A stretch of DNA of 64,000 bases from DAOUJW01 sp965218945 (GTDB taxonomy: Bacteria > Chloroflexota > Dehalococcoidia > Lucifugimonadales > UBA2985). Both the position numbers and the translations under genes were made by a program. The stretch is from assembly GCA_965218945.1 (NCBI GenBank), contig OZ244718.1:558001-622000 (forward strand), in the 5' to 3' direction. The notes below the pieces were generated by a model. The model saw only the letters and a list, made by a program, of their open reading frames with translations. It did not search any database and was not told the DNA's origin. This document shows, in pieces, positions 42,829-50,229 of the stretch. Each line of letters starts with the position of its first letter. Position 1 is the stretch's first letter.

Positions 42829-43650
42829 ATGGCAGTCAAGACTTTCGAATTGGTGGACTACGAGGTGAGGAATCGGGTCGCCTGGCTGGAGATCAACAAC
42901 GCCGAGCGGATGAACGCCCTGAGCACCGGCGTGCAGAATGGGCTTTATCTAGCGTTCGATGAAGCCACCAACGACGACGACGTGCTGGTTGTGGTGTTGA
43001 CCGGCAGGGGCGGACGTGCCTTCTGCGCCGGCGCCGACCTGAAGGAGACGGCCGAGCGCGACCGTACGGTAGGGCAGGGTGCCCCTCAGCAGGCCAGAAG
43101 CGGTCTGTCCAAGGTCAGTGATTGTCTGAAGCCTGTTATCGCAGCAGTCGACGGGTACGCCCTGGCCGGCGGGATGCAGCTTTCGGCGCGCTGCGACATC
43201 CGGCTCGCTACGGAGAAGTCCCGCTTCGGGATGCCGGAGCCGCTCCGCAGCCTGACGCCCATTAACTCGATGGACACGCTGGAGATGGGATTCGTTCCCC
43301 TGGGAGAGGCCATGTGGATCATCCTTTCCGGCGACCACATCACCTCCCAGCGGGCGCACGAGATAGGCTTCGTGCAGCAGCTTCTGCCGGACAGGGATGC
43401 TCTGATGGCAGAGGCGGAGCGAAGGGCCGAGATCCTGAAGCTGTGCGCTCCCCTGGCGGTTCAGGCCCTCAAGAAGGGAGTCCAGCTTCACATGAACCCT
43501 CCGACTCCGACTCCGGATGGGGTTACCCTCCTGGACCACCTGAAGTCGCTGAACAGGCCTTTGACGGAGAAGGTCGCCAATAGCGAGGACAGGCTCGAGG
43601 GTCCCAGGGCCTTCGCAGAGAAGCGCGCTCCCAACTGGAAGGGGCGGTAG
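42829..43650 (+). CDS. Enoyl-CoA hydratase/isomerase family protein
   Basis: This 273-residue crotonase-fold protein acts on acyl-CoA thioesters. The first oxyanion-hole motif is AFCAGADLKET (about residue 65) and the second is DGYALAGGMQLSARCDIRLA (about 107). The residue matching the first catalytic Glu is in FGMPEPLRSL. The following segment (TPINSMDTLEMG) departs from the PGAGGTQRL of true hydratases, so the exact reaction is uncertain. An AGGAGG site precedes the ATG. It is monocistronic, with a promoter-like sequence upstream and a strong terminator downstream. Confidence 0.85.
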   Translation: MAVKTFELVDYEVRNRVAWLEINNAERMNALSTGVQNGLYLAFDEATNDDDVLVVVLTGRGGRAFCAGADLKETAERDRTVGQGAPQQARSGLSKVSDCLKPVIAAVDGYALAGGMQLSARCDIRLATEKSRFGMPEPLRSLTPINSMDTLEMGFVPLGEAMWIILSGDHITSQRAHEIGFVQQLLPDRDALMAEAERRAEILKLCAPLAVQALKKGVQLHMNPPTPTPDGVTLLDHLKSLNRPLTEKVANSEDRLEGPRAFAEKRAPNWKGR

Positions 43651-43694
43651 ACGCCATAGAGTAACGGCCAAGGTATATCACGGCGGTTAACGTG

Positions 43695-43734
43695 CTCAGC
43701 GCCCGGTGTAAAATACGCCGGGCGCTGAGTTTTT
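43695..43734 (+). terminator. Terminator after the crotonase gene
   Basis: CTCAGCGCCCGG pairs perfectly with CCGGGCGCTGAG across an 11-base loop and is followed by TTTTT. It lies 45 bases past the stop codon. Confidence 0.92.
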
Positions 43735-43849
43735 GCGTTCGAGACGGGGCTGTCGCTATGGGGATGGCTCCGTCGGTCCGGCTGAGCCGCGTTCTTCGCC
43801 GGCTGCATGAGCGGATAGGACGGAGCTTGCCCTGCGCTTGATACGGTGG

Positions 43850-44608
43850 CTAGCGGAACATGTCCAGGGATGCGTCCCTTATGAGGTCACTGGTTCCGGC
43901 CTCTTCATCGGGCGGGTAGACGAAGCCCCTGGCTATAGCGACTGGCACCATGCTCAGCTTGCCCGCAACCAGTTCCGCCGCCGAGGCTATCTCGTCTGCT
44001 ACGGCGGACACGCTCACTCGCAGGGGGTAGCCGTAGGGGTCTACCTCTCCGCGGTAGTCCCTTAATGGATGCATACCGGCAATGCCTATTGCCACGTCGG
44101 TGGTGCCCATCCTCCAGGGCCTGCCGAAGGTATCGGATATGATCACGGCCACCGGAAAGCCTGCGCGCTCCATCAGGCCGCTTCTGATACGGTGTGCGGA
44201 CTCGTCCGGGTTCTTGGGGAGCAGGGACAGCCTCTCCTCACCGGGCACGTTGGAGGCGTCGACGCCTGCGTTGGCGCAGACGAAGCCGTGCTTGGTCTCG
44301 ACAATCAGCACGCCCCTCTCCATCCTCACCACCCGCTTTGTCTCTCGGAGCACCACCTCTACGTGGCGCGGGTCCTTGTCCCACTGCCGGGCAAACTCCT
44401 CCGCCAGTGGCGACGGCGTCACGTCTCTGAGATCTACCACCGCGCCCTCCGCCTTGGACACTATCTTCTGCGTGACGACTACGACGTCGCCGGCCTCCAG
44501 CGGCGTTGACTGGCCCAGGGCGGCCTCAAAGATAAGGGTCGCCAGGTCGTCTCCTTCGGCTACCTCCGGCAGTCCGGATATGCCTATTATCCGCATCTCT
44601 TGCGCCAT
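43850..44608 (-). CDS. cofE: Coenzyme F420-0:L-glutamate ligase
   Basis: CofE adds glutamates to F420-0 using GTP. The 252-residue protein has GDVVVVTQKIVSKAEGAVVDL near residue 40, a conserved block ETKHGFVCANAGVDASNVPG near residue 104, and ISDTFGRPWRMGTTDVAIGIAG near residue 155. GEVDPYGYPLRVSVSAVADEIASAAELV follows; these stretches are diagnostic. It lacks the FbiB-type C-terminal nitroreductase domain. It shows that the host makes F420, consistent with the LLM-class oxidoreductase at 3721-4686. It diverges from the coproheme decarboxylase-like gene. Confidence 0.93.
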   Translation of the reverse strand: MAQEMRIIGISGLPEVAEGDDLATLIFEAALGQSTPLEAGDVVVVTQKIVSKAEGAVVDLRDVTPSPLAEEFARQWDKDPRHVEVVLRETKRVVRMERGVLIVETKHGFVCANAGVDASNVPGEERLSLLPKNPDESAHRIRSGLMERAGFPVAVIISDTFGRPWRMGTTDVAIGIAGMHPLRDYRGEVDPYGYPLRVSVSAVADEIASAAELVAGKLSMVPVAIARGFVYPPDEEAGTSDLIRDASLDMFR

Positions 44609-44683
44609 ATATGACCTCTCGTGGATCGCGTGGTCTTGAGTCGATGAATATCCTCCATTATTATAGGTTCAGGGAGGGTCACT

Positions 44684-45376
44684 ATGGAAGAACAGAACAG
44701 GCAGTACGTAAAGTACGACTTTTACAAGCTCGACCCGATGTGGCGGCGGCTCGAATCCGACGAGAAGGAGCGGCACAAGGAGGAGTTCACGGCCGTGGTG
44801 GACGAGTTCTCGTCAGGGATCTCGGTCCTGCCATACGACCTGACGGGCATTCGCGGCGACTGCGACTTTCTCCTTTGGAAGGTGTCGCGCAGGCTGGAGG
44901 ACTTCCAGGAGCTTGCCGGGCAGCTTTGGAAGACGGGCTTGGGCAGGTATCTGGAGATACCCTACTCCTACCTGGCAATGACGCGGCGCTCTCCATACGT
45001 GGGGAGCCACCGTCACCCCGGACAGGACGGCGCGGGTGGCGTAGTCAGGCAGATAGGCAGGAAGTACCTATTCGTATATCCCTTCGTCAAGACCCACGAT
45101 TGGTACCAGCTTCCCGCGGAGGAGCGCCAGGAAATGATGAACGAGCACATCCGCGTCGGGCACAAGTACCCGTCCGTGAAGATCACCACCACCTACTCCT
45201 TTGGCCTGGACGACCAGGAGTTTGTACTGGGGTTTGAGACGGACTCGCCGTCGGACTTCCTGGATCTGGTGATGGAGCTCCGGGAGTCCCAGGCGCGGCC
45301 CTACACGGAGCGGGACACGCCCATCTTCACCTGCATCTCCGGCGAGCTGCGCGGCATCCTGGACTCCCTGGGGTGA
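44684..45376 (+). CDS. Chlorite-dismutase-family protein, probable coproheme decarboxylase
   Basis: This 230-residue heme-binding protein belongs to the Cld/HemQ (ChdC) family. Diagnostic parts are KYLFVYPFVKTHDWYQLPAEERQEMMNEHIRVGHKYPSVKI, which holds the Tyr, Lys and His positions used by HemQ, and YSFGLDDQEFVLGFETDSPSDFLDLVMELR. The YPFxK motif and the absence of a distal Arg signature favour coproheme decarboxylation to heme b over chlorite dismutation. A GGAGGG site precedes the ATG. The divergent neighbour is cofE. Confidence 0.85.
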   Translation: MEEQNRQYVKYDFYKLDPMWRRLESDEKERHKEEFTAVVDEFSSGISVLPYDLTGIRGDCDFLLWKVSRRLEDFQELAGQLWKTGLGRYLEIPYSYLAMTRRSPYVGSHRHPGQDGAGGVVRQIGRKYLFVYPFVKTHDWYQLPAEERQEMMNEHIRVGHKYPSVKITTTYSFGLDDQEFVLGFETDSPSDFLDLVMELRESQARPYTERDTPIFTCISGELRGILDSLG

Positions 45377-45567
45377 GGGAATGTTCTTGGGTCTGCTGAC
45401 AGCCCGCTCATATCCGTATCAAGTACGGGGCAACCCCTGAGCCAGTCGAAGGAAATGAGCGAGCAAGAAGTTGTATTCCAACTGGCGTTGGCATTACTAA
45501 CACGCGCCGAGGATACCGGGCGCATTATGGGGGGCACCGTCTTGAGTCAGGAGGTGTGTACGAAGGA

Positions 45568-45602
45568 AACAACCCCGCCTACCAACGGTAGGCGGGGTTG
45601 TT
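45568..45602 (-). terminator. Terminator for the secreted-protein operon
   Basis: AACAACCCCGCCTACC and GGTAGGCGGGGTTGTT form a perfect 16-bp stem with a three-base loop. It lies 30 bases downstream of the minus-strand gene at 45632 and is followed on that strand by TTCC. It could also stop transcription from the plus-strand gene to its left. Confidence 0.88.
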
Positions 45603-45631
45603 ATCAGGAGAAAGGGATTGACGGCCCTGGT

Positions 45632-46231
45632 CTAGTCGATGTGCTCGGCTACCTTTTGGGCGATTTCCGCTCGACTAAAGGTGACACCCGTATCGGTCTG
45701 CGTCAATGCGTCCCCGTCGGTAGTCCACCTGCCCATCTCGAAGCCCTGGACTTTGTAGTGGTCGTCCTGCTCTGCCAGGAACAGCAGGTACACCTCCCCT
45801 ACCTCAAACGTCAGAAGTGCCCGCTCTTCGTCACCTTCGACCCACACATTCCCGCCCTCCTTCTCTGTCTTGACCGTTATCTCAGACCCCGCAGTGCCCT
45901 TGAGCGTGTTGTCAACGCTGAGCGTCACGGACTCTACTAGGCGGACCGGCGCGGGCATCGAGTCAGGCAGTCGGTCGGCCATAGAAGGACAACAGGACTC
46001 TAGGTTGCTTGTCTTCGCGGTAACTCGGCCTTGCGCCACGACATCGGAGTGTCTCACGAGATCCTCAAAGGATGGAACTGGCGCAAGGGGTCCACCTATT
46101 AACCCCGTCCCGCTGCGCTCGTGCTGTGGGTCTGAGGCCGAACCTTTAGAGGCCGTGAGATTGTAGTAAAGGCCACCTGCCCCTAGCACCACCGAAGTGA
46201 CGATAATAAACATCACAATTCTTGCTTTCAC
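45632..46231 (-). CDS. Secreted or anchored protein, unknown
   Basis: This 199-residue protein has an N-terminal hydrophobic segment (IVMFIIVTSVVLGAGGLYY). The following domain has SFEDLVRHSDVVAQGRVTA, SVDNTLKGTAGSEITVKTEKEGG and VGEVYLLFLAEQDDHYKVQGFEMGRW. The pattern (a 'SDVVVxGxV' strand, then 'VxxxLKG' and 'GxxYLLFL') recurs in secreted bacterial proteins of unknown role. It lies 11 bases after the metalloprotease gene, so the two are probably an operon. A regulatory or substrate link is conjecture. GC content is below that of the neighbours. Confidence 0.7.
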   Translation of the reverse strand: MKARIVMFIIVTSVVLGAGGLYYNLTASKGSASDPQHERSGTGLIGGPLAPVPSFEDLVRHSDVVAQGRVTAKTSNLESCCPSMADRLPDSMPAPVRLVESVTLSVDNTLKGTAGSEITVKTEKEGGNVWVEGDEERALLTFEVGEVYLLFLAEQDDHYKVQGFEMGRWTTDGDALTQTDTGVTFSRAEIAQKVAEHID

Positions 46232-46241
46232 GATTCCCTCC

Positions 46242-46811
46242 TTAATGACTACCAGCCAGTTGCTTGTTCATACTATTTATGTCATGGGCGGTGGGGATTC
46301 TTGTACAACCCGGCAATGCGTGTTCGAACATTACTGAAGTAACATGTGGGCTGTGGTCAAGCCGACCGGCGGCGTGGCCAAATTCGTGAGCCGCAACTTC
46401 CTGAACATCGTAGAGACCCAAAAGACAATTCGCTAGGCCGGTTCCAAAATCTTCATCCTCGCTAAAGAATATATCTACTATTCCAATGTGATCGGGGTTG
46501 CCACTGTCGGAGTAAATCATGGCACAGGCAATCGCTGAATCACTACACGACGATGGCAATGCCTCCCTGCTTACCCAGTTAACGGAGTTTGCATTTCCCC
46601 CAAGCCCCATATCCGAATTGTCGTTCCAACTTGCTGCCGCAGCGTTGATAGCTCCGTGCCAGCTGGAAGGCACGGATGACCTGATCTGATAATCGTAAAA
46701 ACCCACATGCCAGTGATCGTCGGTAGAGTAGTGAATCGCGTACACACTAGAGGAGCCAATCATCAAGACCAAGGCCATCATAAGACCGAGTAAAATGTTC
46801 CGAGTTCGCAT
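46242..46811 (-). CDS. Secreted metzincin-like zinc metalloprotease
   Basis: This 189-residue protein has a clear signal peptide (MRTRNILLGLMMALVLMIG to about residue 25). The catalytic motif EVAAHEFGHAAGRLDHS holds His142, Glu143, His146 and Gly149. A candidate third ligand is Asp152, as in snapalysin-type HExxHxxGxxD proteases, or His153, as in matrixins. A downstream Met (SVMF) could be the Met-turn. Four Cys could form disulfides. I chose ATG 46811 because the signal peptide begins there. It is co-transcribed with the unknown secreted protein downstream. Confidence 0.8.
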   Translation of the reverse strand: MRTRNILLGLMMALVLMIGSSSVYAIHYSTDDHWHVGFYDYQIRSSVPSSWHGAINAAAASWNDNSDMGLGGNANSVNWVSREALPSSCSDSAIACAMIYSDSGNPDHIGIVDIFFSEDEDFGTGLANCLLGLYDVQEVAAHEFGHAAGRLDHSPHVTSVMFEHALPGCTRIPTAHDINSMNKQLAGSH

Positions 46812-47409
46812 TGAGTCTCCTTGTGTTGGTGTTGTTTGGTTCGGAGTTCGTATCGGATGTTGGCCCACCCGAAGAGGACGCTCAGAAGACGGTCACGACT
46901 TTGCAAGCGTCTGCCTACTTTGCCAACCTCTTTTACTCCCCTTTACCGGGGATGTCAATGGCTTCGGCGTTTATGTGTGGTACAATTCAGACAGGAAATT
47001 AATATGTGGTACTCTCACGGTGCTCATTGTCCCTGCCTGCACTGCTCTCTGAGACGAATGGACAAGTCCAAGGCGTCCTGGTTTCTGCGGAGGGATGCTT
47101 GGCGCATAAGGCACAGGAACAACAGCGGCGGCAACTGGGTTCTGGGTTGGTGTTCGCATTGCAGTAGTTATCCTGCTCTGGGTTGCTCTTAGTTAGGAAA
47201 AGGACCCCCTTAATCCTGTACTGCTCTACGCCTGACGGAGTGCCTAATCTCTTCATTCGTGTAAGATTTTTAGTCTATTTTACACTTCTCTCCTGTGCTG
47301 CGCAGCCCTTGACGCCTCCCTGTAGGCTGTGCTATCGTTAGGATTCAGTTTCGGGCTTCAGTTGGACGAAACTCATTCATGGCCTAGGCCTCGACCGAAA
47401 GGAGCGGGT
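46812..47409. other. Intergenic region, one doubtful small ORF
   Basis: About 600 bases lie between the metalloprotease and the Fe-S carrier gene. The GC content is low for the window. Apart from the small Cys-rich frame at 47004-47192, listed separately, I see no gene or RNA here. Confidence 0.5.
47004..47192 (+). CDS. Possible 62-residue Cys-rich protein
   Basis: A short frame begins MWYSHGAHCPCLHCSLRR and continues to WVLGWCSHCSSYPALGCS. It contains CPCLHC and CSHC pairs that could bind zinc, separated by a Trp/Arg-rich stretch. An AGGAA site lies before the ATG, and TACAAT at 46981-46986 could be a -10 box. I recognise no family, so this may be chance. Confidence 0.3.
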   Translation: MWYSHGAHCPCLHCSLRRMDKSKASWFLRRDAWRIRHRNNSGGNWVLGWCSHCSSYPALGCS

Positions 47410-47775
47410 ATGATTAACATTAGCCCCCTAGCCTCGGAGAAACTTAAGGAGATCCTGGTGGAGCAGGGAGAGGAAGGCTCTTCACTGCGCGTAGTGCTGA
47501 TGCCGGGCGCCAATGGCGGGGCCCAGTACATGCTGGCGCTGGAGAAAGAGGCCAAGAGCGACGACACCATAGTCAACTCAGACGGCGTTCAGATCCTTAT
47601 AGACCCCGACAGCGCTCCCATGATGGAAGGCGCTGAGATAGACTACCTGGACGACCTGATGAAAAGCGGGTTTGTTATTAACAACCCCAACATCCAGTCC
47701 GGCGGTTGCGCATGCGGAGGAGGAGGCTGCGGTTGTGGCGGTGGCGGTGGCGGCTGTGCCTGCGGCGGCCACTAG
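47410..47775 (+). CDS. A-type Fe-S carrier homologue with altered Cys pattern
   Basis: This 121-residue protein has the HesB/IscA/ErpA fold: INISPLASEKLKEILVEQG, SSLRVVLMPGANGGAQYMLALEKEAKSDD, IDPDSAPMMEGAEIDYLDDLMKSGFVINNPN. IscA-type proteins use three Cys for cluster binding. Here the first (normally in the GCSGxxY region) is absent; the segment reads GANGGAQY. The C-terminal pair is expanded into a Gly/Cys tail with six Cys (residues 100-117). It may bind metal differently from IscA. ATG 47410 is the family start and follows a GGAGCGGG site. Confidence 0.82.
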   Translation: MINISPLASEKLKEILVEQGEEGSSLRVVLMPGANGGAQYMLALEKEAKSDDTIVNSDGVQILIDPDSAPMMEGAEIDYLDDLMKSGFVINNPNIQSGGCACGGGGCGCGGGGGGCACGGH

Positions 47776-47844
47776 GTTTTCTTTCGACAAAGAAGCCTGC
47801 AAATAGCGCTGCTATTTGGCCGCTCCAAGCCTATTAGTTGGTTC

Positions 47845-47883
47845 AGACCCGCTGCGCCGTAACCCGGTCTCAGCGGGTCTTTA
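47845..47883 (+). terminator. Probable terminator after the Fe-S carrier gene
   Basis: AGACCCGCTG pairs with CAGCGGGTCT around a 16-base loop, followed by TTAT. The long loop and short U-tract make it weaker than the others in the window. Confidence 0.6.
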
Positions 47884-47926
47884 TCTGCAAGGTTTTGCTT
47901 GCTTCCTTACGCAGCCCAAGAAGAGC

Positions 47927-47954
47927 TTGCCAAAGAGAGTAAGTCTGGTATAAT
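47927..47954 (+). promoter_or_regulatory. Promoter of speD-speE
   Basis: TTGCCA (47927-47932) is followed after 16 bases by a consensus TATAAT (47949-47954), preceded by TGG. Transcription would start about 30 bases before the speD start codon. Confidence 0.65.
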
Positions 47955-47990
47955 CACGCTTTGGTAAATTTCCTACAGGAGGGTGGGTGA

Positions 47991-48365
47991 TTGAATGCAC
48001 TAGGTACACAAATACTGCTGGAGCTCAAAGACTGTAATCGGGACCTTCTGAACGACTTACCGCACATTCGAGACTCACTTTTGCAAGCAGCCCGGAAGAC
48101 CGGGGCCACAGTAATAGGGCAGTCTTTCCACCAATTCAGCCCCCAGGGAGTAACGGGGGTTATCGCCATAGCCGAATCCCATCTCTGCATCCATACCTGG
48201 CCGGAGTACGGCTACGCTGCGGTCGACATCTTCACCTGCGGCGAGGGGTTCAGGCCACTGGACGCTGTGGCGCTGGTGGTGGACAGCCTTGAGTGCGCAG
48301 ACCACTCCGTTACAGAGATACAACGAGGCGTCCTCCCGCAACTGGCGGGCGTATCCTCCCGATAG
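47991..48365 (+). CDS. speD: S-adenosylmethionine decarboxylase proenzyme
   Basis: SpeD supplies the aminopropyl donor for polyamine synthesis. The 124-residue protein is of the short prokaryotic type. The self-cleavage site is in IAIAESHLCIHTWPEYGYAAVDIFTCG: the Ser becomes the pyruvoyl group, and His and Cys downstream take part in processing. The start is TTG at 47991, backed by an AGGAGGG site and a consensus promoter. speE follows 15 bases downstream. Confidence 0.93.
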   Translation: MNALGTQILLELKDCNRDLLNDLPHIRDSLLQAARKTGATVIGQSFHQFSPQGVTGVIAIAESHLCIHTWPEYGYAAVDIFTCGEGFRPLDAVALVVDSLECADHSVTEIQRGVLPQLAGVSSR

Positions 48366-48380
48366 GCCGCGGGCATATAG

Positions 48381-49295
48381 ATGGACAACTCCAACACCGA
48401 GTGGATTCAGGAGTACATCACCTCGAACCTCTACCAGATGATGGCCATAAGGGGAAGGGTCTTTTCGACCAGGACGGCCTACCAGGAGGTCGAGGTCGTG
48501 GACTCGTTGCAACACGGTCGGTGTTTGCTCCTTGACGGCAAGACCCAGTCGGCGGAGGCGGACGAGTTCATCTACCACGAGGGCCTGGTGCACCCGGCTA
48601 TGGTGACGCATCCGAACCCAGTTTCGGTGTTCATTGCGGGAGGCGGAGAGGGCGCTACACTGCGAGAAGCGCTGGCCCACAACACGGTAGAGCGCGCCGT
48701 CATGGTGGACCTGGACAGCGAGGTGGTGGAGGTGTGCGCACGCTACCTGCCCAATCACCATCGCGGAGCATTCGACGACTCCAGAACGGAGCTGTACCAC
48801 CGGGACGCCCGTGAATACCTGGAGACCACCCAGGACACCTACGACGTAATTATCATAGATCTGCCGGATCCCCAGGAGGCCGGTCCCGCCTCCTTACTCT
48901 ACACCCAGAACTTCTATCGCCTTCTCTCCCAGAGGCTTAACCCCCAGGGCCTTATGGCGGTGCAATCGGAGCCGTGCATGGTGGGGAACCTGGAGGCCTT
49001 CTCAGCGATTAACAACACCCTTTGGAGCGTGTTCCCCCACGTTTACCCGTATCACATCATGGTGCCGTCATTCGCCTCCGACTGGGGCTTCAACCTGGCA
49101 TCCCTTGGCCCGAATCCCCTGGCCCTGAACGTTCAGGAAGTTGACCGCAGGCTGGCCGACCGAGGATGCGCGTCGCTTCGATTCTACGATGGCGTGACCC
49201 ACAACGGGCTGTTTGCGCTTCCCAAGCACGTTCGCACGACCCTGGAGAATGAGCAGCGCATCATAACCGAGGACGACCCACTGGTGGTGTTCTAG
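48381..49295 (+). CDS. speE: Spermidine (polyamine aminopropyl) synthase
   Basis: SpeE transfers an aminopropyl group from decarboxylated SAM to putrescine or a related diamine. The 304-residue protein has QHGRCLLLDGKTQSAEADEFIYHEGL, the cofactor motif VFIAGGGEGATLREAL near residue 90, VMVDLDSEVVEVCARYLP and DVIIIDLPDPQEAGPASLLYTQNFYRLL near residue 157. No membrane domain. It forms an operon with speD. Its TAG stop lies within a 36-bp repeat shared with the 3' end of the hydrolase gene at 50194. Confidence 0.92.
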   Translation: MDNSNTEWIQEYITSNLYQMMAIRGRVFSTRTAYQEVEVVDSLQHGRCLLLDGKTQSAEADEFIYHEGLVHPAMVTHPNPVSVFIAGGGEGATLREALAHNTVERAVMVDLDSEVVEVCARYLPNHHRGAFDDSRTELYHRDAREYLETTQDTYDVIIIDLPDPQEAGPASLLYTQNFYRLLSQRLNPQGLMAVQSEPCMVGNLEAFSAINNTLWSVFPHVYPYHIMVPSFASDWGFNLASLGPNPLALNVQEVDRRLADRGCASLRFYDGVTHNGLFALPKHVRTTLENEQRIITEDDPLVVF

Positions 49296-49327
49296 GGAAG
49301 TATCAGGCCGGAAAGTGGGCCTGCATT
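49292..49327. repeat. 36-bp direct repeat, copy 1
   Basis: This copy starts CTAGGGAAGTATCAGGCC at the speE stop codon. It matches copy 2 (50194-50229) at 34 of 36 positions. Both differences are synonymous when read in the hydrolase frame, so it looks like the remnant 3' end of that gene. Confidence 0.85.
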
Positions 49328-50040
49328 TCTTCTTTATCCGTCAGACCAATAGTTAGTGCTTCCAAGTCAGTGTTGCCCAGGACAGCTTCTATGCACGACT
49401 GGCTTCCACCTACAAGGGTGTCGAAGGAGTCTATGTCTGAGGCTGCAAACCATGACTGATCCTCCGGCCACCAGTAGTTAGGAGCCTGACCCCAATGTTG
49501 CCCGTCCACATGGCCGTAGAAGGCCAGTAGTGATTCTAGTGGGCCTGAGAACAGCACATATGCCTGTCCTTTGCGGTCGGGTAGGTGTATAGTACCCTTT
49601 TTCCACCGCCTGCCCTCTAGCAGCCCTCCGTAGCCCCTCCAGAGTAGGAAGTAACAGCGTTCTGGTGTGGTAGTGTACTTGGTTAGTACGGCGTTCAGGG
49701 ACCGACTTTCCTCTTTGCCCAACATCCTATCTGGATGGCTTCCCCACGGAACAGGGTCGTGTGGTTCTATGAGATTTGCTATGTCGGTGTAGCCCATTTG
49801 AGGATGCACAGCCTTGCCGTTCCATTCTGCTATTGTCGCCCAACGCAGAGGCTCCCGGTTTTCGCCAGGAGCCTTACGTTCTGCCGGATGGAATAGCCGT
49901 GCGTAGGCTTCAAACCCTTTCGGTATCACCGCCCCTCCAGACCTTAAATCTCCGAGGGGTGGTACGTTAACCGCCCGTTCCTTGAGCCAGTCAGCCGCTC
50001 GCACGGATTCCACCATCTCGAATCCAACGTCTAGGGACAA
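49303..50040 (-). CDS. Unknown protein on a repeat-bounded insert
   Basis: This 245-residue soluble protein has no signal peptide. Notable parts are FEAYARLFHPAERKAPG, SLNAVLTKYTTTPERCYFLLWRGYGGLL and the Trp-rich NYWWPEDQSWFAASDIDSFDTLVGGSQSCIEAVL. I recall similar uncharacterised proteins in Actinobacteria but cannot name a domain. The start is TTG at 50040 with an AGGTGA site, or ATG at 50016. Its last eight codons and stop lie in repeat copy 1, read in a different frame from the hydrolase. GC content is lower than in adjacent genes, consistent with an insert. Confidence 0.7.
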   Translation of the reverse strand: MSLDVGFEMVESVRAADWLKERAVNVPPLGDLRSGGAVIPKGFEAYARLFHPAERKAPGENREPLRWATIAEWNGKAVHPQMGYTDIANLIEPHDPVPWGSHPDRMLGKEESRSLNAVLTKYTTTPERCYFLLWRGYGGLLEGRRWKKGTIHLPDRKGQAYVLFSGPLESLLAFYGHVDGQHWGQAPNYWWPEDQSWFAASDIDSFDTLVGGSQSCIEAVLGNTDLEALTIGLTDKEEMQAHFPA

Positions 50041-50193
50041 GTTTTCACCTGGGCTCGCTTCTGGGTAAAGGCTGCGTACTCGTTCCCATCTGGTCCTTAC
50101 ATCAGGTGAGCACTAATCCACTTGTAGTAGGTGCTGTCCAGACATGGCCCATTGGATGTTACTTCCGAATCATTTATTGGCGCTAGCAGCCTG

Positions 50194-50229
50194 CTAGGGA
50201 AGTATCAGGCCAGAGAGTGGGCCTGCATT
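50194..50229. repeat. 36-bp direct repeat, copy 2
   Basis: This copy encodes the final 11 residues and stop of the alpha/beta hydrolase. Together with copy 1 it bounds an insert of about 870 bases. Confidence 0.85.

Noticed and set aside
44611..45237. Plus-strand frame overlapping the chlorite-dismutase-family gene
   Set aside because: It is out of frame with the HemQ-like protein, which has clear motifs and its own GGAGGG site.
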